This document shows positions 27,097 to 35,499 of a DNA stretch of 64,000 nt, in pieces (position 1 is the stretch's first letter; each line of letters starts with the position of its first letter). Under the pieces are notes generated by a model. That model was given only the letters and a program-made list of their open reading frames with translations, did not search any database and had not been told where the DNA came from. The stretch covers positions 166,719-230,718 of the forward strand of contig JAJFVD010000005.1 of the NCBI GenBank assembly GCA_021371955.1, given 5' to 3'. The DNA comes from Bacteroidales bacterium (GTDB lineage: Bacteria > Bacteroidota > Bacteroidia > Bacteroidales > UBA932). The translations under genes were made by a program, and so were the position numbers.

Positions 27097-27765
27097 TCAG
27101 TCTTTGAGGAACCTGTTCCTCAAGTCGTTCAGTTGAGTCATTTGTTTGTAGGTGAAGTGCCGTGGAGCGGCACCCCGTGATTCCATTATGTGAGAAACTT
27201 TACAATGAGATTCTACAACCTCGGTTCTCCAGAAAGCTTCTTTCAAATCTTTGCCCCACGTTATAAGCCCATGATTCTGAAGAGCAAGTACGTGACGTCC
27301 CCTTGACAGAGACTCTATCTGGTCGATAAACTCTTGCGAACCCGGCATATTGTAAGGGGCAAGAATGAGTTCGTCCATCCATATAACTGATTCGGCGCTA
27401 AGCGGTACGGAAGGAATGCTGTCAGAAAATGCATACGAGCAGGTATACGGGGGATGTGAATGAATAACCCCTCCTATTTCGGGATTATTTCTGTAAATAG
27501 CCAGATGAGCAAAAAGTTCACTGGTTGCATGCCTGTCTCCATATAGCTGATTGCCAAGCGAATCTACGATAACTAAGTCTGTTTCGTTCAATCCGCTTTT
27601 TGAGTGTAAAGTGGGAGTTGTCAGAAAAAGATTGTTTTCAAGTTTTAAAGATAAATTTCCTCCATTACCTTCTACCAGCGATTTTTGCCATAACAACTCT
27701 GAATAGTAGCAGAGAGTGAATGCCTGATCGTAGTATATTTTTGGTATTGGCCGAGAATCTGACAT
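27097..27765 (-). CDS. Class II aldolase/adducin protein, predicted 5-(methylthio)ribulose-1-phosphate aldolase
   Basis: A 222-aa zinc aldolase of the fuculose-phosphate aldolase fold. Zinc ligands are His102, His104 (IHSHPPYT) and His165 (QNHGL), with Glu83 (TSELF) at the place of the catalytic acid/base; the phosphate site is seen in GNGGNLS (33-39) and SKSGL. The same fold includes L-fuculose-1-P aldolase, ribulose-5-P epimerase and MtnB dehydratase. Because it lies between mtnA and the phosphorylase and no MtnC/MtnD/MtnK genes are seen, the best reading is an Ald2-type aldolase of the DHAP shunt, splitting the ketose phosphate into DHAP and (methylthio)acetaldehyde. An MtnB role is the main alternative. 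Confidence 0.75.
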   Translation of the reverse strand: MSDSRPIPKIYYDQAFTLCYYSELLWQKSLVEGNGGNLSLKLENNLFLTTPTLHSKSGLNETDLVIVDSLGNQLYGDRHATSELFAHLAIYRNNPEIGGVIHSHPPYTCSYAFSDSIPSVPLSAESVIWMDELILAPYNMPGSQEFIDQIESLSRGRHVLALQNHGLITWGKDLKEAFWRTEVVESHCKVSHIMESRGAAPRHFTYKQMTQLNDLRNRFLKD

Positions 27766-27780
27766 ATTATTTGATTTTGT

Positions 27781-28602
27781 CTATAATTCCGAAATCAAAG
27801 ATATAAAAAGTTTAGTCATTTTATCCGCAGCTTTGTTAGCCGCAATTACAACATCATCTCCGTCATTAACATAATCATCCGAAAAGCTGAATGCTTCATT
27901 GGTAATTACCGATACGCCAAATACCGGAATAGAGGAGTGTCTTGCAACAATAACCTCCGGAACTGTTGACATCCCAACAGCATCTGCGCCTATTCCCCTG
28001 AAGTATCCGTATTCAGCCGGAGTCTCATATGTAGGTCCGGTTCCGGCAAGGTAAACTCCTTTTTTCAGAGAAATCCCCAGCTTAACTGCTATATTTTCTG
28101 CCCTGTTTATCAAATTGAGGTCATATGGTCTTGTCATGTCAGGAAACCTTGGTCCAAATTCATCCAGATTTTTTCCGATCAAAGGATTTGGCATAAGATT
28201 GATATGGTCCCTGATAATCATTAAGTCACCTACTTTAAATGAAACATTCACCCCTCCTGCCGCATTGGAGACAAAAAGATATGATATTCCAAGCATTTTC
28301 ATCACTCTGATAGGCAGAGTTACCTGATCCATTGCATATCCTTCATAATAGTGGAACCTTCCCTGCATAGCAACTACATTCTTTCCTCCCAGCCTGCCAA
28401 AAATCAAATTGCCTTTGTGACCTATAGCGGTTGAAGTGGCAAAGTGTGGTATCTCTGAATAAGGAATTATTATTTTTTCCTCAATTTTTTCTGCCAGCTC
28501 TCCAAGACCACTCCCGAGTACAATACCTATTAATGGTCTTTTTCCGTTGAATTTATTTGATATAAAGTCTGTTGACTCCTTTATTCTTTGTAAAATATCC
28601 AT
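27781..28602 (-). CDS. Trimeric purine-nucleoside phosphorylase, predicted to act on methylthioinosine / 5'-deoxyinosine
   Basis: A 273-aa enzyme; I take the ATG at 28602, 1 base after the deaminase stop, rather than an upstream frame-open codon at 28659. Phosphate-site motifs GSGLGELA (30-37) and GRFHYYEGY (81-89), the purine site TYETPAEY (Glu197) and VITNEAF (Asn235) are those of trimeric PNP; Asn rather than Asp at 235 indicates 6-oxopurines such as inosine. The segment after Asn235 has no histidine, although human PNP has His257 there to bind the 5'-OH, so a substrate without a 5'-OH is plausible. It would release hypoxanthine and yield the 1-phosphate for MtnA. Plain inosine/guanosine phosphorylase is the alternative. 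Confidence 0.85.
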   Translation of the reverse strand: MDILQRIKESTDFISNKFNGKRPLIGIVLGSGLGELAEKIEEKIIIPYSEIPHFATSTAIGHKGNLIFGRLGGKNVVAMQGRFHYYEGYAMDQVTLPIRVMKMLGISYLFVSNAAGGVNVSFKVGDLMIIRDHINLMPNPLIGKNLDEFGPRFPDMTRPYDLNLINRAENIAVKLGISLKKGVYLAGTGPTYETPAEYGYFRGIGADAVGMSTVPEVIVARHSSIPVFGVSVITNEAFSFSDDYVNDGDDVVIAANKAADKMTKLFISLISEL

Positions 28603-28603
28603 T

Positions 28604-29857
28604 TTATAATAATTTTTTGTATAGTTTATTGACCATGTCCAGTATCTCTCTCTCTCCATTGACCTTCTTATTCTCCATAACCACTTTTCCGTCGCAAATT
28701 ACGGTATCCACACATGAACTGTTTGCAGAATAAATAAGATTTGCATAAAAATTAATATTTGGAGTAAATGCAAATGAATCGATGTCAATTATAGATAAAT
28801 CAGCGAGATATCCTTCACGAATGACTCCGCTTTCTAGGCCAAGAGATTTTCCCCCGTTTGCAGTTGCAAGAGAAATAAGCTCATTTATTGGCAGGGAAGT
28901 CGGATCTCCCCTCCACCCTTTCTGTACAAGAGCAGATATTTTCATTGTCTCTATCATGTCGAGATTGTTGGACGATGCACATCCGTCTGTTCCAAGAGTT
29001 ACTGTTAAACCGGCATCTTTGAATTCACTGTATCTGAATTTGTATCCGGATGCGATTTTAAGATTAGAATTAATATTATGAACAATCTTTACATCTCTCT
29101 TTGCCAGTATTTTAATGTCGTCATCATTTATCCACAGACAGTGTGCTGCAATGACCTCAGGCCCGAGTACTCCCAGTTTTTCAAGATATCCTGTTGGGGT
29201 AAGTCCATGCTTCTCTATTGATCTTTCGTTTTCGCCCAAAGTTTCGGATAGATGGATATGAACCAGCAAACCCCTCTCTCTGGCAAAAGCAGATGCCCAA
29301 ACGATCATCTCTTCCGAAACGCTGTAGGGCGAGTGTATTCCTATAGCAAACTTTGTTCTCTCTCCCCATGATTTTGACAATTCATACATCTCTGAGCATT
29401 CGCTTTTTATCTGATCGGACTTTGATAAATCCATTAGGTCAAGAATTACATACGACTGAACAGAGCGAAGTCCTATTTCCTCAACAGCTTTAACAGAATA
29501 AGGAATTCTCCAGTACTGGTCATTAAATGTAGTTGTTCCGGATTTTATCATTTCCAGACAGGCCAATTTAGTCCCCCAGTATATCATTTCGTTATCCAGC
29601 TTTCTTTCTACGGGCCAAATTGTATTTTCAAGCCACTCCATAAGAGACATATCTTCGCCGATACCTCTCATAAGAGTCATCGCTGCATGGGTGTGCATGT
29701 TTATCAAACCGGGTATAACAACCTTCTTATCACCATCAATTTCTTTATCTGCTTTATAGTCTATATTTTGCGAGATTTTATTAATGCGGTTATTCAATAT
29801 CAGAATATCTGTTTTATTGTCGTCTAAAAGTATATTTTTTATGAGTATACTGTTCAT
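28604..29857 (-). CDS. mtaD: Amidohydrolase-family MTA/SAH/5'-deoxyadenosine deaminase
   Basis: A 417-aa metal-dependent deaminase of the chlorohydrolase-like subgroup. Metal ligands: His55 and His57 in [13 protein letters not shown], His in [10 protein letters not shown], His in VIAAHCLWI, and Asp in [15 protein letters not shown]; this is the pattern of MtaD/DadD, which deaminate methylthioadenosine, S-adenosylhomocysteine and 5'-deoxyadenosine to the inosine forms. It is the first gene of the operon and is followed by a 6-oxopurine phosphorylase, MtnA and a class II aldolase, so its product has a ready path. It also could deaminate SAH or adenosine; a rubredoxin/radical-SAM pair diverges from it on the other strand. 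Confidence 0.88.
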   Translation of the reverse strand: MNSILIKNILLDDNKTDILILNNRINKISQNIDYKADKEIDGDKKVVIPGLINMHTHAAMTLMRGIGEDMSLMEWLENTIWPVERKLDNEMIYWGTKLACLEMIKSGTTTFNDQYWRIPYSVKAVEEIGLRSVQSYVILDLMDLSKSDQIKSECSEMYELSKSWGERTKFAIGIHSPYSVSEEMIVWASAFARERGLLVHIHLSETLGENERSIEKHGLTPTGYLEKLGVLGPEVIAAHCLWINDDDIKILAKRDVKIVHNINSNLKIASGYKFRYSEFKDAGLTVTLGTDGCASSNNLDMIETMKISALVQKGWRGDPTSLPINELISLATANGGKSLGLESGVIREGYLADLSIIDIDSFAFTPNINFYANLIYSANSSCVDTVICDGKVVMENKKVNGEREILDMVNKLYKKLL

Positions 29858-29965
29858 AATTAGTTAAATAATTTTATCATGCAATTATACGATAAATTCG
29901 AATGGTTTTAAAAAAAAAGTGTTAATATTGTAATAGATTACTCTCAATAAAATATTTAAAAAAGC

Positions 29966-30130
29966 ATGAAAAAATATGTATGTATAGTTTGCGACTATGT
30001 TTATGATCCGAAACTCGGAGATCCTGACGGAGGCATTGCTGCCGGTACTGCATTTGAAGATATTCCTGCAGACTGGCTTTGTCCGGTATGTGGAGTTGGA
30101 AAAGACGATTTTGAGCCTATTGATGATTAA
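29966..30130 (+). CDS. Rubredoxin
   Basis: A 54-aa protein starting [15 protein letters not shown] and containing the two iron-binding knuckles CIVC (6-9) and LCPVCGV (39-42), with GDPDGGI and the conserved DWLCP. The FeS4 centre transfers single electrons, in anaerobes mostly to oxygen- or peroxide-reducing enzymes such as rubrerythrin. Start is the ATG at 29966. It lies 2 bases before the radical SAM gene, so the two are likely cotranscribed, and it may feed electrons to it or simply be shared with other proteins. Confidence 0.95.
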   Translation: MKKYVCIVCDYVYDPKLGDPDGGIAAGTAFEDIPADWLCPVCGVGKDDFEPIDD

Positions 30131-30132
30131 TA

Positions 30133-31779
30133 ATGCGATTTCTCTGGCTTGATATTAATGCTTCTTTTTCGCATTCATCATTAGCTCTTCCTGCGCTTGA
30201 AGCTCAATTGTCAGATTTACAAAGAGATTGTATAGAATGGCAGGTGGAAACGGGAACTATTAAAAGTGATCCTTCCGCCTGCCTTCTTAATGTTATTAAA
30301 TTCTCGCCTGACTATCTGTTTGCTACATTGTGGCTGTTCAACCATAAATTTGTACTGTCAATTTTAAAAAGAGTTCATGCTATTAATCCCAATATTACAA
30401 TTATTTTGGGTGGTCCGGAATTTCTCGGGGAGAACTTAACTTTTCTCAGAAACAATCCCGAAGTAACCGCTGTTTTTAGCGGTGAAGGAGAGGAAAGTTT
30501 TTCAGAATTAGTGAGATTAATTTTAGCCCGTGACAACTGGAAAGGTGTAGAAGGTGTCTGTTATACAGACAAATCCGGGCTGTACCGAAACAATGGTAAA
30601 GCTGCTGTTAAGGATTTTGCCTGCCTTAGGTACCCGGAAAGTTCCCGGTTTTTTAATTGGAGCAAACCCTTTATTCAAATAGAAACATCCAGAGGGTGCT
30701 TTAATAGTTGTAAATTTTGTGTAAGCGGGAATGATTGTCAGAAAATTGTAAATGTACCCTTAGATATACTCCGGACCCGTTTAAATATTGTACGGGATAA
30801 AGGTATAAAGGAGGTGAGAATTCTGGACAGAACATTTAATGCAAATCCAGCAAGAGCAATAGAACTTTTAAATCTTTTTGAAGAGTTCTCTCATTCAATA
30901 CAATTTCACCTTGAAATACATCCGTCATTTTTAACAGAAGCTCTACGGGACAAACTCAATGCAATACCTGCCGGTTTGCTTCATGTCGAAGCTGGAATTC
31001 AAAGTCTTGATGAAACTGTAATCAATTTTTCCGGACGTAAAGGAAGTGCACAAAACTCTCTTGATGGGTTAAAGTTTCTTGTTTCTACAGAGAATTTTGT
31101 TGTTCATGCCGATTTGATCGCAGGTTTGCCTCATTATACTTATAATCAATTACTTCATGATTTATACATCCTGATTGGTACAGGACCGGATGAAATCCAG
31201 CTTGAAACGCTTAAGGTTCTTCCTGGTACGGATATGAGAGAAAATGCCATGAAATATAAGATAGCTTACTCTCCGGAGCCTCCTTACGAAATATTGTGCG
31301 GAGACGGGATTAATGAAACAGAACTTGTAAGGATAGCCCTGTTGTCTAAAGTCATTGATGTCTGGTATAACAACAAGAGATGGCAAAAGCTTATTCAGGC
31401 ATTGGTGATTGAAGATAAGATGTTTATAGAAACGTTCCTCTCCTATGTCGAAAAAAATTCTTCTTTTACCAAAAGTATAAGTCTTGAGTCAGGCGGGTTA
31501 TTATTGTATGAATTTTGTGAAAGACACTGTGAAAAATGGCTAAATCAAGTGAGCGAGTCATGGATAAAAGCAGGTCTATCACTTAATAAAAAGCCTGGGA
31601 AGAGAGTACGAAAATGGAACTCAGAACGCGATTTGAATATAATAAATCCACTATACCGGCCGGATTGCCGTAATCATTCGTACTTCTATCTGGAAAACGG
31701 CAGCAAATTAACATGGTTCGAATTCGAAAACACGAACAGAGGTGCACCGCCCATTAAATCTGATATTTCCTATAAATAA
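30133..31779 (+). CDS. B12-binding-domain radical SAM protein (DUF4080-like)
   Basis: A 548-aa protein. The N-terminal about 130 residues form a cobalamin-binding-type Rossmann domain (PDYLFATLWLFNHKF; ITIILGGPEFLG; VFSGEGEESF). The radical SAM motif is CFNSCKFC (near 190-197, CxxxCxxC) in the context IETSRGCFNSC, followed by a TIM-barrel segment (VRILDRTFNANP; LHVEAGIQSLDE) as in MiaB/HemN-like proteins; the last about 180 residues resemble the DUF4080 C-terminal region. The reaction is not known. Radical SAM enzymes release 5'-deoxyadenosine, which the operon read in the opposite direction just beside could remove. It follows the rubredoxin gene by 2 bases. Confidence 0.88.
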   Translation: MRFLWLDINASFSHSSLALPALEAQLSDLQRDCIEWQVETGTIKSDPSACLLNVIKFSPDYLFATLWLFNHKFVLSILKRVHAINPNITIILGGPEFLGENLTFLRNNPEVTAVFSGEGEESFSELVRLILARDNWKGVEGVCYTDKSGLYRNNGKAAVKDFACLRYPESSRFFNWSKPFIQIETSRGCFNSCKFCVSGNDCQKIVNVPLDILRTRLNIVRDKGIKEVRILDRTFNANPARAIELLNLFEEFSHSIQFHLEIHPSFLTEALRDKLNAIPAGLLHVEAGIQSLDETVINFSGRKGSAQNSLDGLKFLVSTENFVVHADLIAGLPHYTYNQLLHDLYILIGTGPDEIQLETLKVLPGTDMRENAMKYKIAYSPEPPYEILCGDGINETELVRIALLSKVIDVWYNNKRWQKLIQALVIEDKMFIETFLSYVEKNSSFTKSISLESGGLLLYEFCERHCEKWLNQVSESWIKAGLSLNKKPGKRVRKWNSERDLNIINPLYRPDCRNHSYFYLENGSKLTWFEFENTNRGAPPIKSDISYK

Positions 31780-31825
31780 AATGTAACAAAAAGCAATCAA
31801 AAATACCATATCGGTTTAATTTATT

Positions 31826-31833
31826 TATATTTG
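31826..31833 (+). promoter_or_regulatory. -7 element TATATTTG ahead of the ADP-forming acyl-CoA synthetase
   Basis: TATATTTG fits TAnnTTTG and lies 19 bases before the ATG at 31853. No convincing -33 element is present. Confidence 0.45.
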
Positions 31834-31852
31834 CGCCCAAATTACTTAAAAT

Positions 31853-33904
31853 ATGATAACAAAAGAGCTTATATCACCAAAAAGCATTGTAATCGTCGGA
31901 GGCTCCGATGATAATAAAAAAACCGGCGGCAATGTTCTTAAGAATCTCATTGAAACCGGCTACAAGGGCAAGCTTTATGTTGTTAATCCAAAATCAGAAA
32001 AAGTACAGGGAATAATAAGTCACAAAACTGTAGAGGATCTTCCTCAGGTAGATTTGGCAATACTTGCAATTCCTGCGAAAATGTGTCCTTCTGCTGTTGA
32101 TACCTTGTGTTCAAAGAAAGGGTGCAAAGCAGTAATAATATTCTCTGCTGGGTTCCACGAAGACAGTCCTGAGGGAGCTTTGCTTGAAGAAGAAATCGTA
32201 AGGACAGTAAATAAAGCAGGAGCGTCGCTTATTGGTCCCAATTGTATCGGGGTAATAACACCAAATTACACTGGTGCTTTTACAAAACCAATTCCTGCGT
32301 TAAGTGAGGGAGGAGTTGATATTATTTCCGGTTCCGGTGCGACGGTTGTTTTTATAATTGAAGCCGCTATGCAGCTGGGTCTGAAATTTTCTTCTGTATA
32401 TTCTGTTGGAAACAGTGCTCAGCTTGGAGTAGAGGATATTCTGAAACACATGGATGAAACATATATTCATGGCAAAAGCGCACCAGTAAAGCTTTTGTAT
32501 ATTGAGAACATCAATAACCCTCAGATTCTGCTTAAACATGCCACATCCCTTATTCAAAAGGGTGCAAAAATTGCAGCAATTAAATCGGGATACAGCGAAG
32601 CCGGAAGCAGGGCTGCTTCTTCACATACCGGAGCACTGGCAAGTCCGGATAAAGCAGTTAATGCCCTTTTCAGAAAGGCCGGAATCATAAGATGCTATAG
32701 CCGGAGCGAACTTGTTACTGTCGCTTCAGTTCTTATGTACCCAAAACCTAAAGGAAACAAAGTAGCGATAATTACTCATGCAGGCGGTCCTGCCGTAATG
32801 CTCACCGACGCTATTTCATCTAATGGAATAAAGATCCCTCATTTTTCGGGAAAAAAGGCAGATGAGTTGCTGTCAAAACTCTTCCCCGGTTCTTCCGTCG
32901 CAAATCCTGTCGATTTTCTTGCCACTGGTACGGCAGAGCAGCTTGAATCAATTATTGATGCATGTGAAAATGACTTTGATGTAGATTCAATGGTTGTTAT
33001 ATTCGGGTCTCCGGGACTTACATCTGTTTATGATGTATACGAAAAACTTGCAAAAAAAATATCACACTGCAAAAAGCCAATATATCCTGTACTGCCTTCA
33101 ATTGTTAATGTTAAATCAGAAATTGAAATCTTTCAGTCAAAAGGAGGCATAAGTTTTCCCGACGAAGTGATTTTTGGAAATGCTCTTTCCAAAGTGATTA
33201 ATACAAAGGATGCAATTAAAGACTCTATGCTTCCCCCTGTGGATAAAAAACTAATCAGGGAAGTAATTGATGGCAGCACCAACGGATATCTGTCTCCTCT
33301 GCAAGTCCAGAAACTTCTGGATGCAGCCGGAATTAAAAGGGCAAAAGAGGCAATTGTCAATGATTTAGCATCATTAAGGAAGGCTGCAAAAGAAATTGGT
33401 TATCCCTTGGTTATGAAGGTTGTAGGACCTGTACACAAAACTGATGTCGGAGGGGTTGTCCTTAATGTGAATGACGAAGAAACACTTGAGACAGAGTTCA
33501 GCAGGATGATGACAATAAAGGATACAACAGCAATACTCATTCAGCCGATGCTGTCAGGCACCCAACTTTTTATAGGCGCCAAGAGAGAAGAAAAATTCGG
33601 GCACCTTATTCTTTGCGGCCTCGGAGGAATATTTGTAGAAGCGTTGCAGGATATAAGCACAGCGTTAAGCCCTGTTTCAAGTGAGGAAGCAAAGGAGATG
33701 ATTACAGAACTGAAAGGATACAAACTTATTCAGGGTACAAGAGGACAAGAAGGTGTTAACGAAATAATTTTTAACGAAGCAATCAGGAGAATATCTGCTT
33801 TATGCAATTCCGCACCGGAAATATTCGAAATGGATCTTAATCCGCTTCTTGGAAACCTTAAACAAGTTATTGCTGTGGATGCCAGAATCAGAATTGAAAA
33901 ATAG
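31853..33904 (+). CDS. Acetate/acyl-CoA ligase (ADP-forming), fused alpha-beta type
   Basis: A 683-aa cytosolic enzyme that converts acyl-CoA + ADP + Pi to the acid + CoA + ATP, the ATP-forming step of peptide and pyruvate fermentation in many archaea and anaerobic bacteria. The alpha part (1 to about 455) has the CoA-binding start SPKSIVIVGGSDD, LIGPNCIGVI and the phosphohistidine region SSHTGALAS (His near residue 256). The beta part (about 465-683) is an ATP-grasp domain (GYPLVMKVVGPVHKTDVGGV; LCGLGGIFVEAL). Substrate may be acetyl-CoA or branched and aryl-acyl-CoA from amino acids; the oxidoreductase genes just downstream make this a functional pair. Confidence 0.92.
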   Translation: MITKELISPKSIVIVGGSDDNKKTGGNVLKNLIETGYKGKLYVVNPKSEKVQGIISHKTVEDLPQVDLAILAIPAKMCPSAVDTLCSKKGCKAVIIFSAGFHEDSPEGALLEEEIVRTVNKAGASLIGPNCIGVITPNYTGAFTKPIPALSEGGVDIISGSGATVVFIIEAAMQLGLKFSSVYSVGNSAQLGVEDILKHMDETYIHGKSAPVKLLYIENINNPQILLKHATSLIQKGAKIAAIKSGYSEAGSRAASSHTGALASPDKAVNALFRKAGIIRCYSRSELVTVASVLMYPKPKGNKVAIITHAGGPAVMLTDAISSNGIKIPHFSGKKADELLSKLFPGSSVANPVDFLATGTAEQLESIIDACENDFDVDSMVVIFGSPGLTSVYDVYEKLAKKISHCKKPIYPVLPSIVNVKSEIEIFQSKGGISFPDEVIFGNALSKVINTKDAIKDSMLPPVDKKLIREVIDGSTNGYLSPLQVQKLLDAAGIKRAKEAIVNDLASLRKAAKEIGYPLVMKVVGPVHKTDVGGVVLNVNDEETLETEFSRMMTIKDTTAILIQPMLSGTQLFIGAKREEKFGHLILCGLGGIFVEALQDISTALSPVSSEEAKEMITELKGYKLIQGTRGQEGVNEIIFNEAIRRISALCNSAPEIFEMDLNPLLGNLKQVIAVDARIRIEK

Positions 33905-33911
33905 AATACCG

Positions 33912-34070
33912 ATGATCAAGATAAATAATATCATCAAGTGGTTTAAAGAGTTGTCACCTCAGTTAAAAGGATATGTAATAATAATCATTTTGTTAACTAT
34001 AGGAATTATCTTAAGGTGGAATGTAATAATTAGTAACATAATAAAAGGATTTGATTACTTTTCGAAATAA
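33912..34070 (+). CDS. Small single-pass membrane protein, unknown
   Basis: A 52-aa frame from the ATG at 33912, 7 bases after the synthetase stop. It has an N-terminal basic/aromatic segment (IKWFKELSPQLKG) and one hydrophobic helix (YVIIIILLTIGIILRW), then a short tail. I know no family for it. It could belong to the synthetase transcript; small proteins of this shape are common and often unannotated. The frame could instead be chance, since the surrounding bases are AT-rich. Confidence 0.45.
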   Translation: MIKINNIIKWFKELSPQLKGYVIIIILLTIGIILRWNVIISNIIKGFDYFSK

Positions 34071-34118
34071 AAAGATAATGTTTTGCAACTTTTTATTCCA
34101 TTTTTCAATTTTTTCATC

Positions 34119-34126
34119 TAAATTTG
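34119..34126 (+). promoter_or_regulatory. -7 element TAAATTTG ahead of the oxidoreductase operon
   Basis: TAAATTTG fits TAnnTTTG and lies 32 bases before the ATG at 34159. The four subunit genes may thus be transcribed apart from the synthetase gene. No good -33 partner is seen. Confidence 0.4.
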
Positions 34127-34158
34127 TAGAAAATCTATAAACTAAAAAATATATTAAT

Positions 34159-34380
34159 ATGGCACTAAGAGGAGCTATAGTAGTTGACACCGAAAAATGC
34201 AAAGGCTGCAGCGTTTGTATTGCTAACTGTCCTACTAACACCATTGCTTTAGCCAGAGAGGTAAACAGCAAGGGATACAATTTCGCCTATATGGCAACAC
34301 CTGATAGCTGCACCGGCTGTACAAACTGCGCAACAGTATGTCCTGACACCTGCATCACTGTTTATAGGGTTAAAGTCTAA
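34159..34380 (+). CDS. 2-oxoacid:ferredoxin oxidoreductase delta subunit (2x[4Fe-4S] ferredoxin)
   Basis: A 73-aa ferredoxin-type protein with two cluster motifs, CKGCSVCIANC (15-25) followed by P, and CTGCTNCATVC (about 53-63) followed by P. In four-subunit Kor/Vor enzymes this delta subunit carries electrons from the TPP and FeS centre to free ferredoxin. It is the first gene of a delta-alpha-beta-gamma set, the usual order in Bacteroidales. Confidence 0.92.
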   Translation: MALRGAIVVDTEKCKGCSVCIANCPTNTIALAREVNSKGYNFAYMATPDSCTGCTNCATVCPDTCITVYRVKV

Positions 34381-34404
34381 TTGTTAAATTTTACGATTTT
34401 TGAT

Positions 34405-35484
34405 ATGGCAGAGAAAATTTTAATGAAAGGTAACGAAGCTATTGCTCATGCAGCAATCCGCTGTGGATGCGATGGATATTTCGGTTACCCTATTACTCCC
34501 CAGTCTGAGGTTATGGAAACCCTGATGGAGGAGAAACCGTGGGAAACAACCGGTATGGTTGTACTTCAGGCAGAGAGCGAAACATCCTCAATCAATATGC
34601 TTTATGGAGGCGCTTCTTGTGCAAAGAAAGTAATGACTTCGTCCAGCAGTCCCGGATTGAGCCTAATGTGTGAAGGTTTAAGCTACCTTGCAGGAGCAGA
34701 ATTGCCTTGTCTTGTTGTAAATGTTGTAAGAGGCGGCCCTGGACTTGGAACAATACAGCCCGGTCAGGGAGATTATTTTCAGGCATGTAAGGGAGGCGGA
34801 CATGGTGACTATAAAATGGTTGTTCTTGCCCCATCTTCTGCTCAGGAGATGTATGACTTTGTGGACCTTGCATTTGAGCTTGCCTTTAAATACAGAACAC
34901 CGGCAATGATACTTGCAGATGGTGTTGTTGGCCAAATGATGGAAAAAGTTGAGTTTCGCCCTATGAAACCAAGGTGGACAAATGAGGAAATCATTGCAAA
35001 GTACCCTTGGGCAACAACCGGAAAAACTCCGGACAGAAAGCAGAATGTTATAACATCACTTGCTTTGGATGCCGCAATCCACGAAAAACTGAACAATACA
35101 CTTCAGACCAAATATAAACAAATGGAAGCTGAAGACGTAAGGTTTGAATCTATAAAGTGCGATGACGCCGAGCATATAATTGTTGCGTACGGCTGTATGG
35201 CACGTATTTGCGAAAGTACAGTTGAGATGGCAAGAAATGCCGGAATTAAACTGGGACTTCTTCGTCCTATTACCCTCTTCCCTTTCCCGTCAAAAGAAAT
35301 TGACAGGCTTGTTCCACAACTCAAAACTATGATGTCGGTAGAACTAAGTGCCGGTCAGATGCTTGAAGATGTTAAGCTTGCAGTAAACGGCAGAATCCCC
35401 GTTAATTTCTTTGGCCGGCTTGGAGGCATTGTTCCTTCTCCTGAAGAGGTATATGAGGCATTTAAAAAAGAGATTGGCAAATAA
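34405..35484 (+). CDS. 2-oxoacid:ferredoxin oxidoreductase alpha subunit (VorB/KorA type)
   Basis: A 359-aa subunit, started at the ATG 34405 (MAEKILMKGNEA) rather than an in-frame TTG at 34381. It has the pyruvate:ferredoxin oxidoreductase domain I region (GCDGYFGYPITPQSEVME; TSSSSPGLSLMCEGLSYLAG) and the transketolase-like domain II (HIIVAYGCMARICEST; LGLLRPITLFPF). The complex oxidises branched-chain 2-oxoacids or 2-oxoglutarate to acyl-CoA with reduced ferredoxin. Size and order match genes commonly annotated as VorB in Bacteroidales, but substrate preference is not provable by eye. Confidence 0.92.
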   Translation: MAEKILMKGNEAIAHAAIRCGCDGYFGYPITPQSEVMETLMEEKPWETTGMVVLQAESETSSINMLYGGASCAKKVMTSSSSPGLSLMCEGLSYLAGAELPCLVVNVVRGGPGLGTIQPGQGDYFQACKGGGHGDYKMVVLAPSSAQEMYDFVDLAFELAFKYRTPAMILADGVVGQMMEKVEFRPMKPRWTNEEIIAKYPWATTGKTPDRKQNVITSLALDAAIHEKLNNTLQTKYKQMEAEDVRFESIKCDDAEHIIVAYGCMARICESTVEMARNAGIKLGLLRPITLFPFPSKEIDRLVPQLKTMMSVELSAGQMLEDVKLAVNGRIPVNFFGRLGGIVPSPEEVYEAFKKEIGK

Positions 35485-35499
35485 TCAAATTTGAAAATT

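Noticed and set aside
27781..28659. A longer phosphorylase reading that starts at 28659 with 19 extra residues
   Set aside because: The extra part overlaps the deaminase gene by 56 bases and has no PNP similarity; the ATG at 28602 starts right after the deaminase stop.
29858..29965. SAM/SAH riboswitch or shared operator in the 108-base gap between the deaminase and rubredoxin genes
   Set aside because: The gap is AT-rich with no stable paired helices or riboswitch core motifs visible.
34381..34404. TTG start for the 2-oxoacid oxidoreductase alpha subunit
   Set aside because: The in-frame ATG at 34405 begins the family-typical N-terminus MAEKILMKGNEA; the upstream eight codons follow directly on the previous stop.
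35491..35499. TTG start for the oxidoreductase beta subunit
   Set aside because: ATG three codons later (35500) is normal for the family and there is no signal for TTG use.
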